Positions 46,913-56,901 are shown, counted from the first letter of the stretch. The stretch is DNA of 64,000 nt from Actinomyces capricornis (GCF_019974135.1 NZ_AP025017.1:2418001-2482000), one strand, 5' to 3'. Numbers and translations are program-made. The notes: generated by a model not told the origin, from the sequence alone.

Positions 46913-47829
46913 TGGCACGACGCAAGCACCGCCTCACCGACTTCATCCTCAGGCTGCTGGGCAAGGGCTGGGACCAGCGCGCCCTGCCCCCGCAGGACCC
47001 CACCTCCTGCCCGCCGGCGGATACTGCGGGGCCCCAGGAGGACCGGCGGGGCCGAGGGGCCTCAGGACCCGCGGGGCCCGGCTCCGACCCCCGACGACGC
47101 AGCGCCCCGCAGGCCCCGGCCCAGCCCACCGGGCCCGGTGCCGGCTCCGCCTCAGCGCCGGCCTCCCTCCCGCCGGAGCCGCAGGCGGCTGGGAGCGGCG
47201 GTGCAGGCCCCGCGGGCGCTAAGACGGCTGGCCAGGACAGCGCCGGTCCGGGTGTCTCGGGCGCAGGCGAGACGGGTACGGGCACCACTGGTGCGGGTGG
47301 GGCCGGTATCGACCCGGCCGAGGGCGTGGAGCCCCCGGCCTCCGCCAGGGGCACCGGCATCCCGGGTGCGCAGGGGGCCGGGCGGCTCCTCGGCGGGCCC
47401 GAGGCGATCGACGCCCTCGACCTCGACCGTGTCGAGCACACCATCACCGGCCCGATGGGCTACGCCGTGCGCCGCCACGACGAGGACGGGCACGCCTGCC
47501 TGCTGGGCACCTGGGACGACTTCCCCTTCGTCATCGAGATCCCCCAGGGCCACGACGGCTGGCTCCTGGTCTCCGGCGACTGGCAGGACCCGGCGCCGGT
47601 CTCCCAGCGCGACGAGATCGCCGCCAGCGCCAATGACTGGAACCGCGACAAGTTCTTCCCCACCGTCGGCATCCTGGACAGCCCCGTGGGGCCCCGGGTG
47701 CGGGCCACCTACATGATGGATATGAGCTCGGGCATCACCGACGCCCAGCTGCGCCTCCACCTCAACACCGCCCTGTCGGCCTGCACCCAGGCCCTCAGCG
47801 CTGTCGGCCCCCTGCTGCCGGAGATCTGA
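46912..47829 (+). CDS. YbjN-domain protein with long disordered linker (second of a pair)
   Basis: 305 residues. A short basic N-terminus (HRLTDFILRLLGKGW) is followed by about 130 residues of Pro/Gly/Ala/Thr-rich low complexity and then a C-terminal YbjN domain (GYAVRRHDEDGHACLLGTWDDFPF, then ASANDWNRDKFFPTVG). The linker has GATG-type short repeats and is probably disordered. The stop codon abuts the GTG of miaA, so the three genes form one translational unit. The role is unknown. Confidence 0.87.
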   Translation: MARRKHRLTDFILRLLGKGWDQRALPPQDPTSCPPADTAGPQEDRRGRGASGPAGPGSDPRRRSAPQAPAQPTGPGAGSASAPASLPPEPQAAGSGGAGPAGAKTAGQDSAGPGVSGAGETGTGTTGAGGAGIDPAEGVEPPASARGTGIPGAQGAGRLLGGPEAIDALDLDRVEHTITGPMGYAVRRHDEDGHACLLGTWDDFPFVIEIPQGHDGWLLVSGDWQDPAPVSQRDEIAASANDWNRDKFFPTVGILDSPVGPRVRATYMMDMSSGITDAQLRLHLNTALSACTQALSAVGPLLPEI

Positions 47830-48843
<1,014 letters not shown>

Positions 48844-49010
48844 GGCGCACCGGCCCGGCCCAGGTGCCCCCTCCCAGGGGCGGGTCCTGAGGCTGTGGAC
48901 ACGGCGCCCGCCCACCGCAGGGCCCCGGTGAGAGGGGCGAGAGCGGAGCAGTGGGGTCCGGGAAGGCCCTGGGAATCCCCGCACGCAGCAGCCCATGGCC
49001 GGCCGTCCCT

Positions 49011-49016
49011 TAGGCT
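49011..49016 (+). promoter_or_regulatory. -10 hexamer TAGGCT, leaderless start of dapF
   Basis: TAGGCT ends 7 nt before ATG 49024 in a 180-nt gap after miaA; no SD. Confidence 0.55.
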
Positions 49017-49023
49017 GGGGCCC

Positions 49024-50007
49024 ATGCCGGACACCTCAGGCCCCCACCAGGGCGGCGCCACAGGCCTTCAGGGGCGCGAGCTCCTCAAGGGCCACGCCAC
49101 CCTCAACGACTTCCTCCTGCTCATCGACCCCGACTGCCAGGTGGCGCTCAGCGCCGGCGATATCGCCGCGCTGAGCGACCGGCGCGCAGGCGTGGGCGCC
49201 GACGGCCTCGTGCGCGTCGTGCGCACCGCAGCCCTTCCCGGGGCCCAGGACTTCGCGGCCGCGGTCCCGGAGGCGAGGTGGTTCATGGACTACTACAACG
49301 CCGACGGCTCCGTGGCCGAGATGTGCGGCAATGCCGCCCGCCTCTTCGCCCACGTCCTGGACGCCGAGGGCGTTGCCCCCACCGCCGACGGGCAGAGCCT
49401 GACCATCGGCACGCGCGGAGGCGCCCGCACCATCACCCGCCTGGGCGACCTGTGGACGGTGGACATGGGGCCCGCCCGCCTGGCGCACCCCCGGCGGGCC
49501 CAGGAGGAGGGGTGGGACACCGCCGTCGAGGTCCCCGGGCTCGACGGGCCCCGGGCGGCACTGAGCGTGCGCATGCCCAACCCGCACACCGTCGTCGCCC
49601 TGGCCGATGAGGAGGAGCTGGAGGCCGCCGAGTTCGCGGGCCTGCGCGACTCCGGTGCGCCGGTGCGCTACGACCCCGAGCCCGAGGCCGGCACCAACCT
49701 GGAGCTCGTCGTCCCCCTGGGCGAGGAGACCGACCCGCACACGGGGCGCAGCGTCGGCGTGGCGCGCCTGCGCATCCTGGAGCGGGGCGTGGGGGAGACC
49801 AGCTCCTGCGGAACGGGATGCTGCGCCGCCGCCGTGGCCCTGAGCCTGTGGAGCGGGCAGGACGCCGATCACGCCACCCAGGACTACCGGCTGCTCGTGC
49901 CGGGCGGGGAGCTGGGCGTGCACGTGGGGACCGATCCGCTCGCCCCCGGCGCCTCCATCCTGCTCACCGGGCCGGCGCAGCTGACCGCCCGCGTGCGCCT
50001 GCCCTGA
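49024..50007 (+). CDS. dapF: Diaminopimelate epimerase
   Basis: 327 residues from ATG 49024; the open frame extends to 48895 without support. Interconverts LL- and meso-diaminopimelate for lysine and cell-wall synthesis. Both active-site Cys are present: AEMCGNAARLF (about residue 101) and SSCGTGCCAAAVA (about 262). The remaining NADGS and GVGADGL motifs are typical. A 40-residue insertion near 190 makes it slightly longer than usual. Confidence 0.96.
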   Translation: MPDTSGPHQGGATGLQGRELLKGHATLNDFLLLIDPDCQVALSAGDIAALSDRRAGVGADGLVRVVRTAALPGAQDFAAAVPEARWFMDYYNADGSVAEMCGNAARLFAHVLDAEGVAPTADGQSLTIGTRGGARTITRLGDLWTVDMGPARLAHPRRAQEEGWDTAVEVPGLDGPRAALSVRMPNPHTVVALADEEELEAAEFAGLRDSGAPVRYDPEPEAGTNLELVVPLGEETDPHTGRSVGVARLRILERGVGETSSCGTGCCAAAVALSLWSGQDADHATQDYRLLVPGGELGVHVGTDPLAPGASILLTGPAQLTARVRLP

Positions 50008-50035
50008 GCCCCGAGACCTCGCCCCCTGACCCGTC

Positions 50036-50059
50036 TGCCGGGACCCGAGCATCCCGGCA
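50036..50059 (+). terminator. Hairpin between dapF and brnQ
   Basis: TGCCGGGA and TCCCGGCA form an 8-bp stem with an 8-nt loop, 20 nt before the brnQ start. It may terminate dapF or attenuate brnQ. Confidence 0.5.
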
Positions 50060-50078
50060 CGAGCCAAGAAAAGACACC

Positions 50079-51527
50079 GTGACCCACCCAACCATCCACA
50101 GGACAGCGCCGTCCTCCCGGCCCGCTGCGGGCGCCCTGAGCGCCGTGACCACCGGCCTCATGCTCTTCGCCCTGTTCTTCGGGGCCGGCAACCTCATCTT
50201 CCCCCCAGTCCTGGGGGCCTCGGCGGGCAGCGGGCTGCCCGCCGTGATGGCAGGCTTCCTGACCACCGGCGTGATCATGCCCCTGGTGGCCATCATGGCC
50301 GTATCCACCTCCGGGGAGGGCATCCTGGGACTGGCCCGCCGGGTGGGCCCGCGCTTCGGGGTGCTCATGCCCCTGGCCGTCTACCTGTCGATCGGGCCGC
50401 TCTACGCCGTGCCCCGGGTGGCCACCGTCGCCTACGAGCTGGCCACCCGCCCCGTCCTGGAGCTGATGGGCCTCAGGCCCGGGGGCTGGGTCCTGGCCCT
50501 CCACATCGTGGTGTTCTTCAGCCTGGCCCTCCTCATCGCCATGCGCCCCGGGCGGATGGCCGACTCCATCGGCCGCTGGCTGACACCCGCGCTCCTGGCC
50601 CTGCTGGCCGTCCTGTGCGGGGCGGTCCTGCTGACCGCCACCGGGGTCCCGCGCCCCGCCGAGGGCCCCTACGCCCGGGCCCCGCTGGGCACCGGCCTGA
50701 CCCAGGGCTACCTGACCATGGATGTACTGGCGGCCACCGTCTTCGGCATCGTCGTCATCACCTCCCTGCGGCAGCGGGGCATCGCGCAGCCCCGCCAGAT
50801 CCTGCGCGCCACCTGCCTGGCCGGCATCATCGCCGCCACCCTCCTGGCCTGCGTCTACATCGGCCTGGCCCTCGTGGGCGCCCGCACCCCCGGGCCCGCC
50901 GACGACGGCGCCGCGCTCCTGCGTGCGGCAGCCGCCCAGTCCCTGGGCGCCCTCGGTGTCATCATCTTCGCCGCCATCGTCATCCTGGCCTGCCTGACCA
51001 CGGTGGTGGGGCTCCTGGCCGCCTGGGCGGGCTACGCCTACGCCGCCTGGCCGGCGGTGCCCTTCAACCGCCAGCTCCTGGGAGGCACCGCCCTGTCGAT
51101 GCTCCTGGCCAATCTGGGGCTCGGTGCGATCCTGACCATCGTCTCACCCCTGACCCTCCTGCTCTACCCGATGACGATCAGCCTGGTGGTGGTCACGCTC
51201 CTGGACGCCCTGGCCCCTGGGCACCTGCGGGCGGCCTACACCTGGCCGGTGGCCGTGGCCGGAGTGCTGGGTGCCGTCTCGGCCCTGGAGGAGGTCGGCT
51301 GGTCGGCCCCCGGGCAGGCCCTGGCGCGCACCGGGGTGTGGAGCGCCTCGACCGGATGGATCCTGCCGGCCCTCATCGCCCTGGGGATCGGCCTGGCCAT
51401 CGACCTGCGCCGCGGGCGCTGGTCCGCCCCCGGGGATCCCGCACCGGCCCCCGACAGGGCACAGGCGGCGTCGTCGGCCCAGACCGGTCCGACCGAGCAT
51501 CCCGCCCCGCCCCGCAGCGGGGCATGA
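50079..51527 (+). CDS. brnQ: Branched-chain amino acid:cation symporter (BrnQ/LIVCS)
   Basis: 482 residues from GTG 50079; only a weak AAGAAAAG precedes it, and the frame is open upstream inside dapF. Twelve hydrophobic helices. FALFFGAGNLIFPPVLG near residue 30 is the LIVCS signature; YLSIGPLYAVPRVATVAYE follows. Takes up leucine, isoleucine and valine with Na+. The C-terminal tail is Pro/Ala-rich. Confidence 0.93.
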   Translation: MTHPTIHRTAPSSRPAAGALSAVTTGLMLFALFFGAGNLIFPPVLGASAGSGLPAVMAGFLTTGVIMPLVAIMAVSTSGEGILGLARRVGPRFGVLMPLAVYLSIGPLYAVPRVATVAYELATRPVLELMGLRPGGWVLALHIVVFFSLALLIAMRPGRMADSIGRWLTPALLALLAVLCGAVLLTATGVPRPAEGPYARAPLGTGLTQGYLTMDVLAATVFGIVVITSLRQRGIAQPRQILRATCLAGIIAATLLACVYIGLALVGARTPGPADDGAALLRAAAAQSLGALGVIIFAAIVILACLTTVVGLLAAWAGYAYAAWPAVPFNRQLLGGTALSMLLANLGLGAILTIVSPLTLLLYPMTISLVVVTLLDALAPGHLRAAYTWPVAVAGVLGAVSALEEVGWSAPGQALARTGVWSASTGWILPALIALGIGLAIDLRRGRWSAPGDPAPAPDRAQAASSAQTGPTEHPAPPRSGA

Positions 51528-51583
51528 GCCGGATACCGGCGTGGATGGAGGTCCCGCACTGTACGACTGAGGGCCTGGAGGAA

Positions 51584-51589
51584 TAGCCT
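51584..51589 (+). promoter_or_regulatory. -10 hexamer TAGCCT, leaderless start of MFS gene
   Basis: TAGCCT ends 6 nt before GTG 51596; the spacer is C-rich with no SD. Confidence 0.5.
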
Positions 51590-51595
51590 CCCCCG

Positions 51596-53167
51596 GTGCC
51601 TGCTCCGCCCGAACCCGACCCCGCCGCTCCAGCCACCCCCGCAAGCAGTTCAGCCGGCCGCCCCACGATGAGTCCCGGGCAGCGCCGCCTCCTGGCCATC
51701 CTGCTCATCCCGGCCTTCGTCTCGCTGCTGGCGGTCTCCAGCATCAACGTCGTCCTGCCCGCCATCGGCAGCGACCTGGGGACCGGCAGCGGCGGACTGC
51801 AGCTGCTGGTCTCCGGCTACGCCCTGGTCTTCGGCGTGCTCCTGGTGCCCGCGGGACGGGCCGGCGACGTGCTGGGGCGGGGCCGGATCTTCATCGTCGG
51901 ACTGCTGGTCTTCGGGCTGGGCTCACTGGCCTCCGGACTGGCCCCCAACACCGTCGGCCTCAACCTGGCGCGCCTGCTCACCGGTGTTGGTGCCGGCCTG
52001 TTCAACCCGCAGGTCACCGGCATGATCCAGCAGTACTTCGCCGGTGAGTTGCGCGGGCGGGCCTATGGGCTTCTGGGAGGCATCATCGGGATCTCGGTGG
52101 CGCTCGGCCCGATCCTGGCCGGGGGACTCATCGGCTGGCTCGGCCCGGAGTGGGGCTGGCGCTCCTCCTTCCTCATCAACGTCCCCTTCGCCCTGGCGGG
52201 CGCCGGGGCCGCCTGGCGCGCCCTTCCCTCCAGCGCCTGGGGCCGGAGGCAGCGGGGCGAGCCCGCCAGCGCCGGCCCCGCCGACGCCCCCGACACCGCC
52301 GCAGACGACGGCGGGCGGGGGAGTACGGCGGGCCGGCCCGTGCAGCGCCCGGTCCGAGGCCGCCTGCCCGACCTCGACCCCGTGGGCATGCTCCTGCTCA
52401 CCCTGGGCACCGTCCTCATCATGCTTCCCTTCACCGCCGCCGGCCACGGCGGGTGGATCTGGTCGCTCCTCCTCGTCGGCCTCCTGGTCATCCTGGCGTG
52501 GGCGGCCTGGGAGCGGCGCTACGCCGGGCGCGGCAGATCGCCGATGGTCAATCTCGAGCTGTTCCGCATCCCCTCCTTCGCCTTCGGCAGCCTGACCATC
52601 GCGATCTACTTCATGGGGTACACCGCGGTGTGGCTGATCGTCGTCCAGTACGTGCAGACCGGCCTGGGCCTGAGCGCCCTGGCCAGCGGGCTCATCTCCG
52701 TGCCCTCGGCGCTGGCCAGTGGGATCTCCTCCGCGGCCGCCGGCCGGAGGACCGCCCGGGTGGGCCGGGCGATGGTCCTGTGGGGCATGATCCTGGGGAT
52801 CATCGGGATGACCGCCTCGATCGGGGTGGTCCACCTCCAGGCCAGTGCCGGGTGGAGCCCCTGGTGGATGGCGGTGAGCCTGGGCATCCTGGGCATCGGC
52901 CAGGGAATGGTCGTCACTCCCAACCAGACACTGTCCCTGGCGGATGTGCCCGTGGAGCATGCGGGGGCCGCCGGAGGGGTCATGCAGACGGGGCAGAGGA
53001 TCGGCACCTCCATCGGCATCGCGATGATCACCGGCCTGGCCTTCGCCGTCGCCGCCCGCCGGGGCTGGGGGACGGCCACCCAGGTGGGCCTGGCGCTGGA
53101 GGTCCTTATCATCGCCCTGGCCGCCGTGGTGGCAGCGGTCGACCTGCGGGTCTCCCGGGCGCGGTGA
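51596..53167 (+). CDS. MFS transporter, DHA2 (14-helix) drug:proton antiporter type
   Basis: 523 residues from GTG 51596. The first half has VLPAIGSDLGTGSGGLQLLVSGYALVFG and GRAGDVLGRGRIF, the DHA2 motif A region; LLGGIIGISVALGPILAGGLI is motif C of antiporters. About 60 residues of Pro/Ala/Gly-rich sequence interrupt the middle (around 215-260). Fourteen hydrophobic helices are expected. A drug or metabolite exporter of unknown substrate; no regulator gene is adjacent. Confidence 0.88.
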   Translation: MPAPPEPDPAAPATPASSSAGRPTMSPGQRRLLAILLIPAFVSLLAVSSINVVLPAIGSDLGTGSGGLQLLVSGYALVFGVLLVPAGRAGDVLGRGRIFIVGLLVFGLGSLASGLAPNTVGLNLARLLTGVGAGLFNPQVTGMIQQYFAGELRGRAYGLLGGIIGISVALGPILAGGLIGWLGPEWGWRSSFLINVPFALAGAGAAWRALPSSAWGRRQRGEPASAGPADAPDTAADDGGRGSTAGRPVQRPVRGRLPDLDPVGMLLLTLGTVLIMLPFTAAGHGGWIWSLLLVGLLVILAWAAWERRYAGRGRSPMVNLELFRIPSFAFGSLTIAIYFMGYTAVWLIVVQYVQTGLGLSALASGLISVPSALASGISSAAAGRRTARVGRAMVLWGMILGIIGMTASIGVVHLQASAGWSPWWMAVSLGILGIGQGMVVTPNQTLSLADVPVEHAGAAGGVMQTGQRIGTSIGIAMITGLAFAVAARRGWGTATQVGLALEVLIIALAAVVAAVDLRVSRAR

Positions 53168-53180
53168 GCCGGCGGGGGGC

Positions 53181-53197
53181 GTGGGGTCGCGCCCCAC
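53181..53197 (+). terminator. Small hairpin after the MFS gene
   Basis: GTGGGG-TCGCG-CCCCAC, a 6-bp stem 14 nt after the stop codon. Short but GC-only apart from one A-T pair. Confidence 0.4.
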
Positions 53198-53383
53198 CCC
53201 GGGTCTTCGGGATGCTGATCTCCGGTGGCGCCTTTTCGGCAGCGATCTGGCCGTCTCGATCGAGGAGGGCGCCGCCGGGCTCGTCTCCCCGGGTGCACGG
53301 GGTGGTATGGGCATTGATGGGGATGAGTATCCATGGTCGCCGTCGTGAGTTCTCATGCGCTCCCCAGCAGGGTCGAATAGCGA

Positions 53384-53389
53384 TAGCAT
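53384..53389 (+). promoter_or_regulatory. -10 hexamer TAGCAT, leaderless start of LppM-like gene
   Basis: TAGCAT ends 7 nt before ATG 53397; no SD. Confidence 0.5.
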
Positions 53390-53396
53390 TCCACGT

Positions 53397-54443
53397 ATGA
53401 GCCCTTCCCTCCGTGCGCTGCGTTCTCGTCTCCTGCCTGCGCTGCTGGTGATGCTGCTGCCCGCATTTGTGGTGGTCTGCGCTCCGCCGGCTGCCGCCGC
53501 CTACGGCGACTCCCACCTGAAGTACACCTTGACCTTTCGTGAGGACGGCAAGGTGGATGTCGACGTTATCCTGGTGGAGGAGGGGGGATCGAGCAGTGAA
53601 TTGGATGACTTCTGCGATATCTCCAATTTCTCGGATACTGATGGTGATATCACGGTCGCCACGACTGAAATCCACGGTGATCCTGCCTGCCGGATCACGG
53701 TTAAGGGAATGAGAATGTCCTCGGCTGATGACTTCTTGGGAACCGACGTCTCGGTGAGGCACAAGGAGAAGACGTATGAGGTCGTCTTCGACAGTGGCAC
53801 CTTCGACTCCATGGACAAGGCCGAGGTCGCGGTCGTCTTCCCCGGTGACGTGGAGTCGGCCTCGAAGAGCGGGAAGATCGACGGCGATACCGTGCGCTGG
53901 GACAACGCCCAGCGCGAGGGCGAGATGCGCGCCGAGGGCGCCGACTCACCGGGAGTCGCGTCATGGGTGTGGGCGGTGCTCCTCCTGGTCGTTCTGGGTG
54001 GGACGGCGGGAGTCGTCACGGCGGTGGTGATGTCACGGCGCAAGAAGCAGAGCCAGGCGATGGCCGTTCCTGCGCAGATGGGGGTCGCCACCCCGGTCGG
54101 GCAGTACCTGCCACAGGCAGCGGGGCAGTCCTTCCCGGGCTATGCCGCCGGACCCTCCTCTCAGGTCCCCGGCCAGCAGCCATCGGCCTACGCCCCCGTC
54201 CCTGAGTTCCAGTACGCCCCGGGCCAACCGGTCCCGGGCCAGTACATGGCCGACCCTGCTGCATCGACGCAGCCGCTCCAGGGCCACTACGCCCCGGGTC
54301 AGTCGGTCCCTGGTCAGTACGCCTCGGGCCAGTCGGTCCCTGGTCAGTACGCCCCGGGCCAGCCGGTCCCTGGTCAGTACGCCCCGGAGCCGCCCCAGGA
54401 TCCGAACCAGGATTGGCGGCGCTTTCAGGCGCCGCAGCCCTAA
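53397..54443 (+). CDS. LppM-like surface protein with C-terminal decapeptide repeats
   Basis: 348 residues from ATG 53397. Signal peptide ending near AAAA (residue 37), an LppM-type domain (YGDSHLKYTLTFREDGKVDV, then DFCDISNF and CRITVKG, two conserved Cys), a membrane helix (about 185-208) followed by RRKK, and a cytoplasmic tail rich in Pro/Gln/Tyr. In Mycobacterium, LppM acts in envelope lipid metabolism. The tail contains four copies of YA(P/S)GQ(P/S)VPGQ, three in tandem. The 5' part (53570-53790) is less GC-rich than its neighbours. Function here is unproven. Confidence 0.85.
   Translation: MSPSLRALRSRLLPALLVMLLPAFVVVCAPPAAAAYGDSHLKYTLTFREDGKVDVDVILVEEGGSSSELDDFCDISNFSDTDGDITVATTEIHGDPACRITVKGMRMSSADDFLGTDVSVRHKEKTYEVVFDSGTFDSMDKAEVAVVFPGDVESASKSGKIDGDTVRWDNAQREGEMRAEGADSPGVASWVWAVLLLVVLGGTAGVVTAVVMSRRKKQSQAMAVPAQMGVATPVGQYLPQAAGQSFPGYAAGPSSQVPGQQPSAYAPVPEFQYAPGQPVPGQYMADPAASTQPLQGHYAPGQSVPGQYASGQSVPGQYAPGQPVPGQYAPEPPQDPNQDWRRFQAPQP
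54288..54377 (+). repeat. Three tandem 30-bp repeats in the LppM-like gene
   Basis: Three in-frame 30-nt units encode YAPGQSVPGQ, YASGQSVPGQ and YAPGQPVPGQ. A fourth, separate copy lies at 54213-54242, and a partial unit follows at 54378. Copy number could vary between strains. Confidence 0.85.
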
Positions 54444-54635
54444 GTGCCACGGACGCGCACGACGCCAACCGCCGGCATCAGCCTGTGCGGTACATGAGCG
54501 AGGACCATGCCACCGGGTCATGCCGGGCCGACCACAGGGATCACGGACGGGGGCGCAGAGGCGGACCGCACTCATAGAGCGCACCGGCACCGCTCCCACG
54601 CCCAGCCGCCTGTGTGCCAGGCGAGCGCCGGAGGC

Positions 54636-55250
54636 TCAGCCCCGGCGCACCCGCAGCACCCGGAATCCCTTGGAGGAGGCCTCGCGCGACGCCGCCCACC
54701 CCTGGTCGGTCAGCCACCGCGCCAGGGAGTCCGCGCCCAGGTTCTTGCCCACCACCAGCCAGGCCTCGCCGCCTGGCGACAGCAGGGCCAGCCAGGTGCA
54801 CAGCAGCTCGTGCAGGGCCTCCTTGCCGATGCGCACCGGCGGATTGGACCAGATGAGATCCACCCTTCGGCCAGAGGCCCGCAGCTCGCCAAGCAGGTGA
54901 TCGGCCCGGCAGGCCCTGATACTGCCCAGGCCCGCGTGGGCCGCATTGCGCGCGGTGAGCTCCACTGCGCGCTCGTTGATGTCGGTGGCCAGCACCTCGG
55001 CCCCGGGGGAGGCCTGCGCCAGAGCCAGTGCGATGGGGCCCCAGCCGCAGCCCAGGTCCAGCAGCGTCCCCTCCTGCGGGGGGCGTGGCACGTGGTCCAG
55101 CAGCACCTGGGTGCCCTTGTCCAGGCGATCGGTGCTGAAGACCCCCGAGGCGGTGACCACCTCGTAGTGGTGGCCGTCAATGAGGAAGCGGTGAGTGCGC
55201 TCCTGCGCGGGAGCCTGGGGGGAGGGGCTGAAGTAGTGCTGCTCGCTCAC
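54636..55250 (-). CDS. Class I SAM-dependent methyltransferase, RsmC/RlmG-like
   Basis: 204 residues from GTG 55250; the longer frame upstream has no homology. The SAM motif I is LLDLGCGWGPIALAL (about 64-78), and the NPP motif in LIWSNPPVRIGKEALHELL marks N-methyltransferases acting on guanine in rRNA (16S rRNA G1207 type). TASGVFSTDRLDKGTQVLLD near residue 35 is also shared with RsmC. Only the catalytic half of RsmC is present, as in other actinobacterial homologues. It lies convergent to the LppM-like gene. Confidence 0.9.
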   Translation of the reverse strand: MSEQHYFSPSPQAPAQERTHRFLIDGHHYEVVTASGVFSTDRLDKGTQVLLDHVPRPPQEGTLLDLGCGWGPIALALAQASPGAEVLATDINERAVELTARNAAHAGLGSIRACRADHLLGELRASGRRVDLIWSNPPVRIGKEALHELLCTWLALLSPGGEAWLVVGKNLGADSLARWLTDQGWAASREASSKGFRVLRVRRG

Positions 55251-55257
55251 GCCCGCC

Positions 55258-55263
55258 AGGCTA
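55258..55263 (-). promoter_or_regulatory. -10 hexamer TAGCCT, leaderless start of methyltransferase
   Basis: On the minus strand TAGCCT is followed by 7 nt and GTG 55250; no SD. Confidence 0.5.
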
Positions 55264-55282
55264 CCGCCACCACCCGCCCCGC

Positions 55283-55373
55283 CCCGCTGCACATCTTCAA
55301 CCGGGCCCCCGACGCGATCATGCGGAAAACCCGGGGCCCTGGGCCCGATCCGTGGCTGAAGATGTGCAGCGGG
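55283..55373. repeat. Long interrupted palindrome between two minus-strand genes
   Basis: CCCGCTGCACATCTTCA (55283-55299) is repeated exactly in inverse at 55357-55373. A second 7-bp stem CGGGCCC/GGGCCCG (55302-55308 and 55341-55347) sits inside. It fills most of the gap between the MFS stop and the methyltransferase promoter. Terminator, or a small palindromic repeat element. Confidence 0.7.
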
Positions 55374-55387
55374 CGGGGGCCGGCGGC

Positions 55388-56779
55388 TCAGGCCGCCCGC
55401 CGGGCCAGCAGCGGGGTGGCCGCCAGCAGGACCACCAGGACGATGACGATCCCCACCAGTCGGTCCTGCTCCACCCCCAGATCGGTGGGGGCCACGAAGG
55501 CGGCGGCCAGCGTGCCCAGGGTGGCGGCGCCCGCCGCCGAGGCGATGGTCACCGAGGTCGCGGCGCGCGCCTCGGAGATGCCGTCCCCGGGCCGGTCCTC
55601 CTGGGCCGGGGGCGGGCTCACGCAGCGGATGATCGTGTCCTGGTGGCTCAGGCCCATGCCCGCCCCCGCCAGGGTGAAGCCCACGTGCATGCACCACCAG
55701 GGCGCCTGCCCGTGGAAGGCCGCTGCCATGATCAGCCCGCCGACGACGAAGCACACCGCCCCCAGGCAGATCCGGCGCATGTAGCGGCCGGGGGCCCGGG
55801 CGGGCCTGGAGCCGTTCCACAGCGCCACGGCGGACCAGGCCACGCCCGCGGCCGTGAGCGCCCAGCCGATCATGCCCGCATCCAGGCCCAGGACATCGTG
55901 GGCCGCGGGGGCCACGAGGTAGTCCAGGGCCAGGTAGGCGGTGCTGACCCAGGCCAGGGTGGCGATCCCGGCCCGCCGCCCCGGGACCAGGCGCAGCGTG
56001 CCGGGCGGGAAGACCCGCGCGCAGGCCCACAGTGCCGCCGCCACCCCCATGGCGCAGCCCGGCCAGAACCAGGGGCCGGCCGCGGGCAGGGCGCCGATGA
56101 TCCCCACCCCGCCCGCCAGGGCCAGTGCCGCCGGCCAGGGGGCCCCGGCTCCCTCATCCTGGCCCACCCGCAGGCCGCGGATCTCACGGGACATCACCAG
56201 ACGCGCCCCGATGAGCAGGGGGATGTAGGCCACCAGCGCCCAGCGCCAGCTGTAGAGCTCGGAGATGGTGGCGGCGTAGGCGGGGCCCAGGAGTGAGGAG
56301 ATCACCCAGGTCGCCGACCCCACGGCCAGGAACAGTCGCCGCCAGGCATCGGGCAGGCCCGCCACGAGCACGCCCATCGACACAGTGGCCAGCGCCCCGG
56401 CCGCCAGGCCCCGCAGCACCTCCCCTGCCACGTATACCTCGATGCCCGGGGCCAGCGCGCCCAGGACGGCACCCACGACCAGGAGGGCCGTCAGCGCCGT
56501 CATGAGCCGATCCGCCCGCCAGCGGGCGAGCATCGCCCCGCCCAGAGGCATGGTCAGGAAGGTGGGCACCTGCGCGGCCGCCGTCACCAGACCATAGTGG
56601 CTGCGGGCGTGCAGGTCGGTGGCCAGCAGGGGCAGGACGGTCTGGTTGATATAGATCTGCATCCCGGCCAGCAGCTCGACCACGAGCATCGCCATCACCA
56701 GATGGCCCTGACGGGTGACCAGGGTGTTGCGCAGGGAGAGTGCGGGGGACGGCTCGTCAGCAGCAGGGGCATGGCTCAC
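55388..56779 (-). CDS. MFS transporter, unknown substrate
   Basis: 463 residues from GTG 56779; the open frame to 57580 overlaps hflX and is not coding. About twelve hydrophobic helices. VTAAAQVPTFLTMPLGGAMLARWRADRLM carries a motif A-like loop, and the N-terminal QIYINQTVLPLLATDL resembles DHA-type exporters. A Pro-rich cytoplasmic loop lies near residue 385. No substrate can be named. Divergent from hflX. Confidence 0.85.
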   Translation of the reverse strand: MSHAPAADEPSPALSLRNTLVTRQGHLVMAMLVVELLAGMQIYINQTVLPLLATDLHARSHYGLVTAAAQVPTFLTMPLGGAMLARWRADRLMTALTALLVVGAVLGALAPGIEVYVAGEVLRGLAAGALATVSMGVLVAGLPDAWRRLFLAVGSATWVISSLLGPAYAATISELYSWRWALVAYIPLLIGARLVMSREIRGLRVGQDEGAGAPWPAALALAGGVGIIGALPAAGPWFWPGCAMGVAAALWACARVFPPGTLRLVPGRRAGIATLAWVSTAYLALDYLVAPAAHDVLGLDAGMIGWALTAAGVAWSAVALWNGSRPARAPGRYMRRICLGAVCFVVGGLIMAAAFHGQAPWWCMHVGFTLAGAGMGLSHQDTIIRCVSPPPAQEDRPGDGISEARAATSVTIASAAGAATLGTLAAAFVAPTDLGVEQDRLVGIVIVLVVLLAATPLLARRAA

Positions 56780-56786
56780 AATGCTC

Positions 56787-56792
56787 AGGCTA
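56787..56792 (-). promoter_or_regulatory. -10 hexamer TAGCCT, leaderless start of second MFS gene
   Basis: On the minus strand TAGCCT is followed by 7 nt and GTG 56779; no SD. Confidence 0.5.
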
Positions 56793-56895
56793 CCGAGCCG
56801 CTCGCCGGGCGATGCCCGTGCCGGGGTTGGGCCTGCGGGCAGGGGCGGGCGCCTCCCGCCGTCGGGTCGCACTGGCCTCGCACGGGACCGGGCGC

Positions 56896-56901
56896 TATAG
56901 T
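56896..56901 (+). promoter_or_regulatory. -10 hexamer TATAGT of hflX leader
   Basis: TATAGT is the most canonical -10 in the window (5 of 6). It ends 8 nt before the ATG of a 7-codon ORF and about 150 nt before hflX. Confidence 0.6.
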
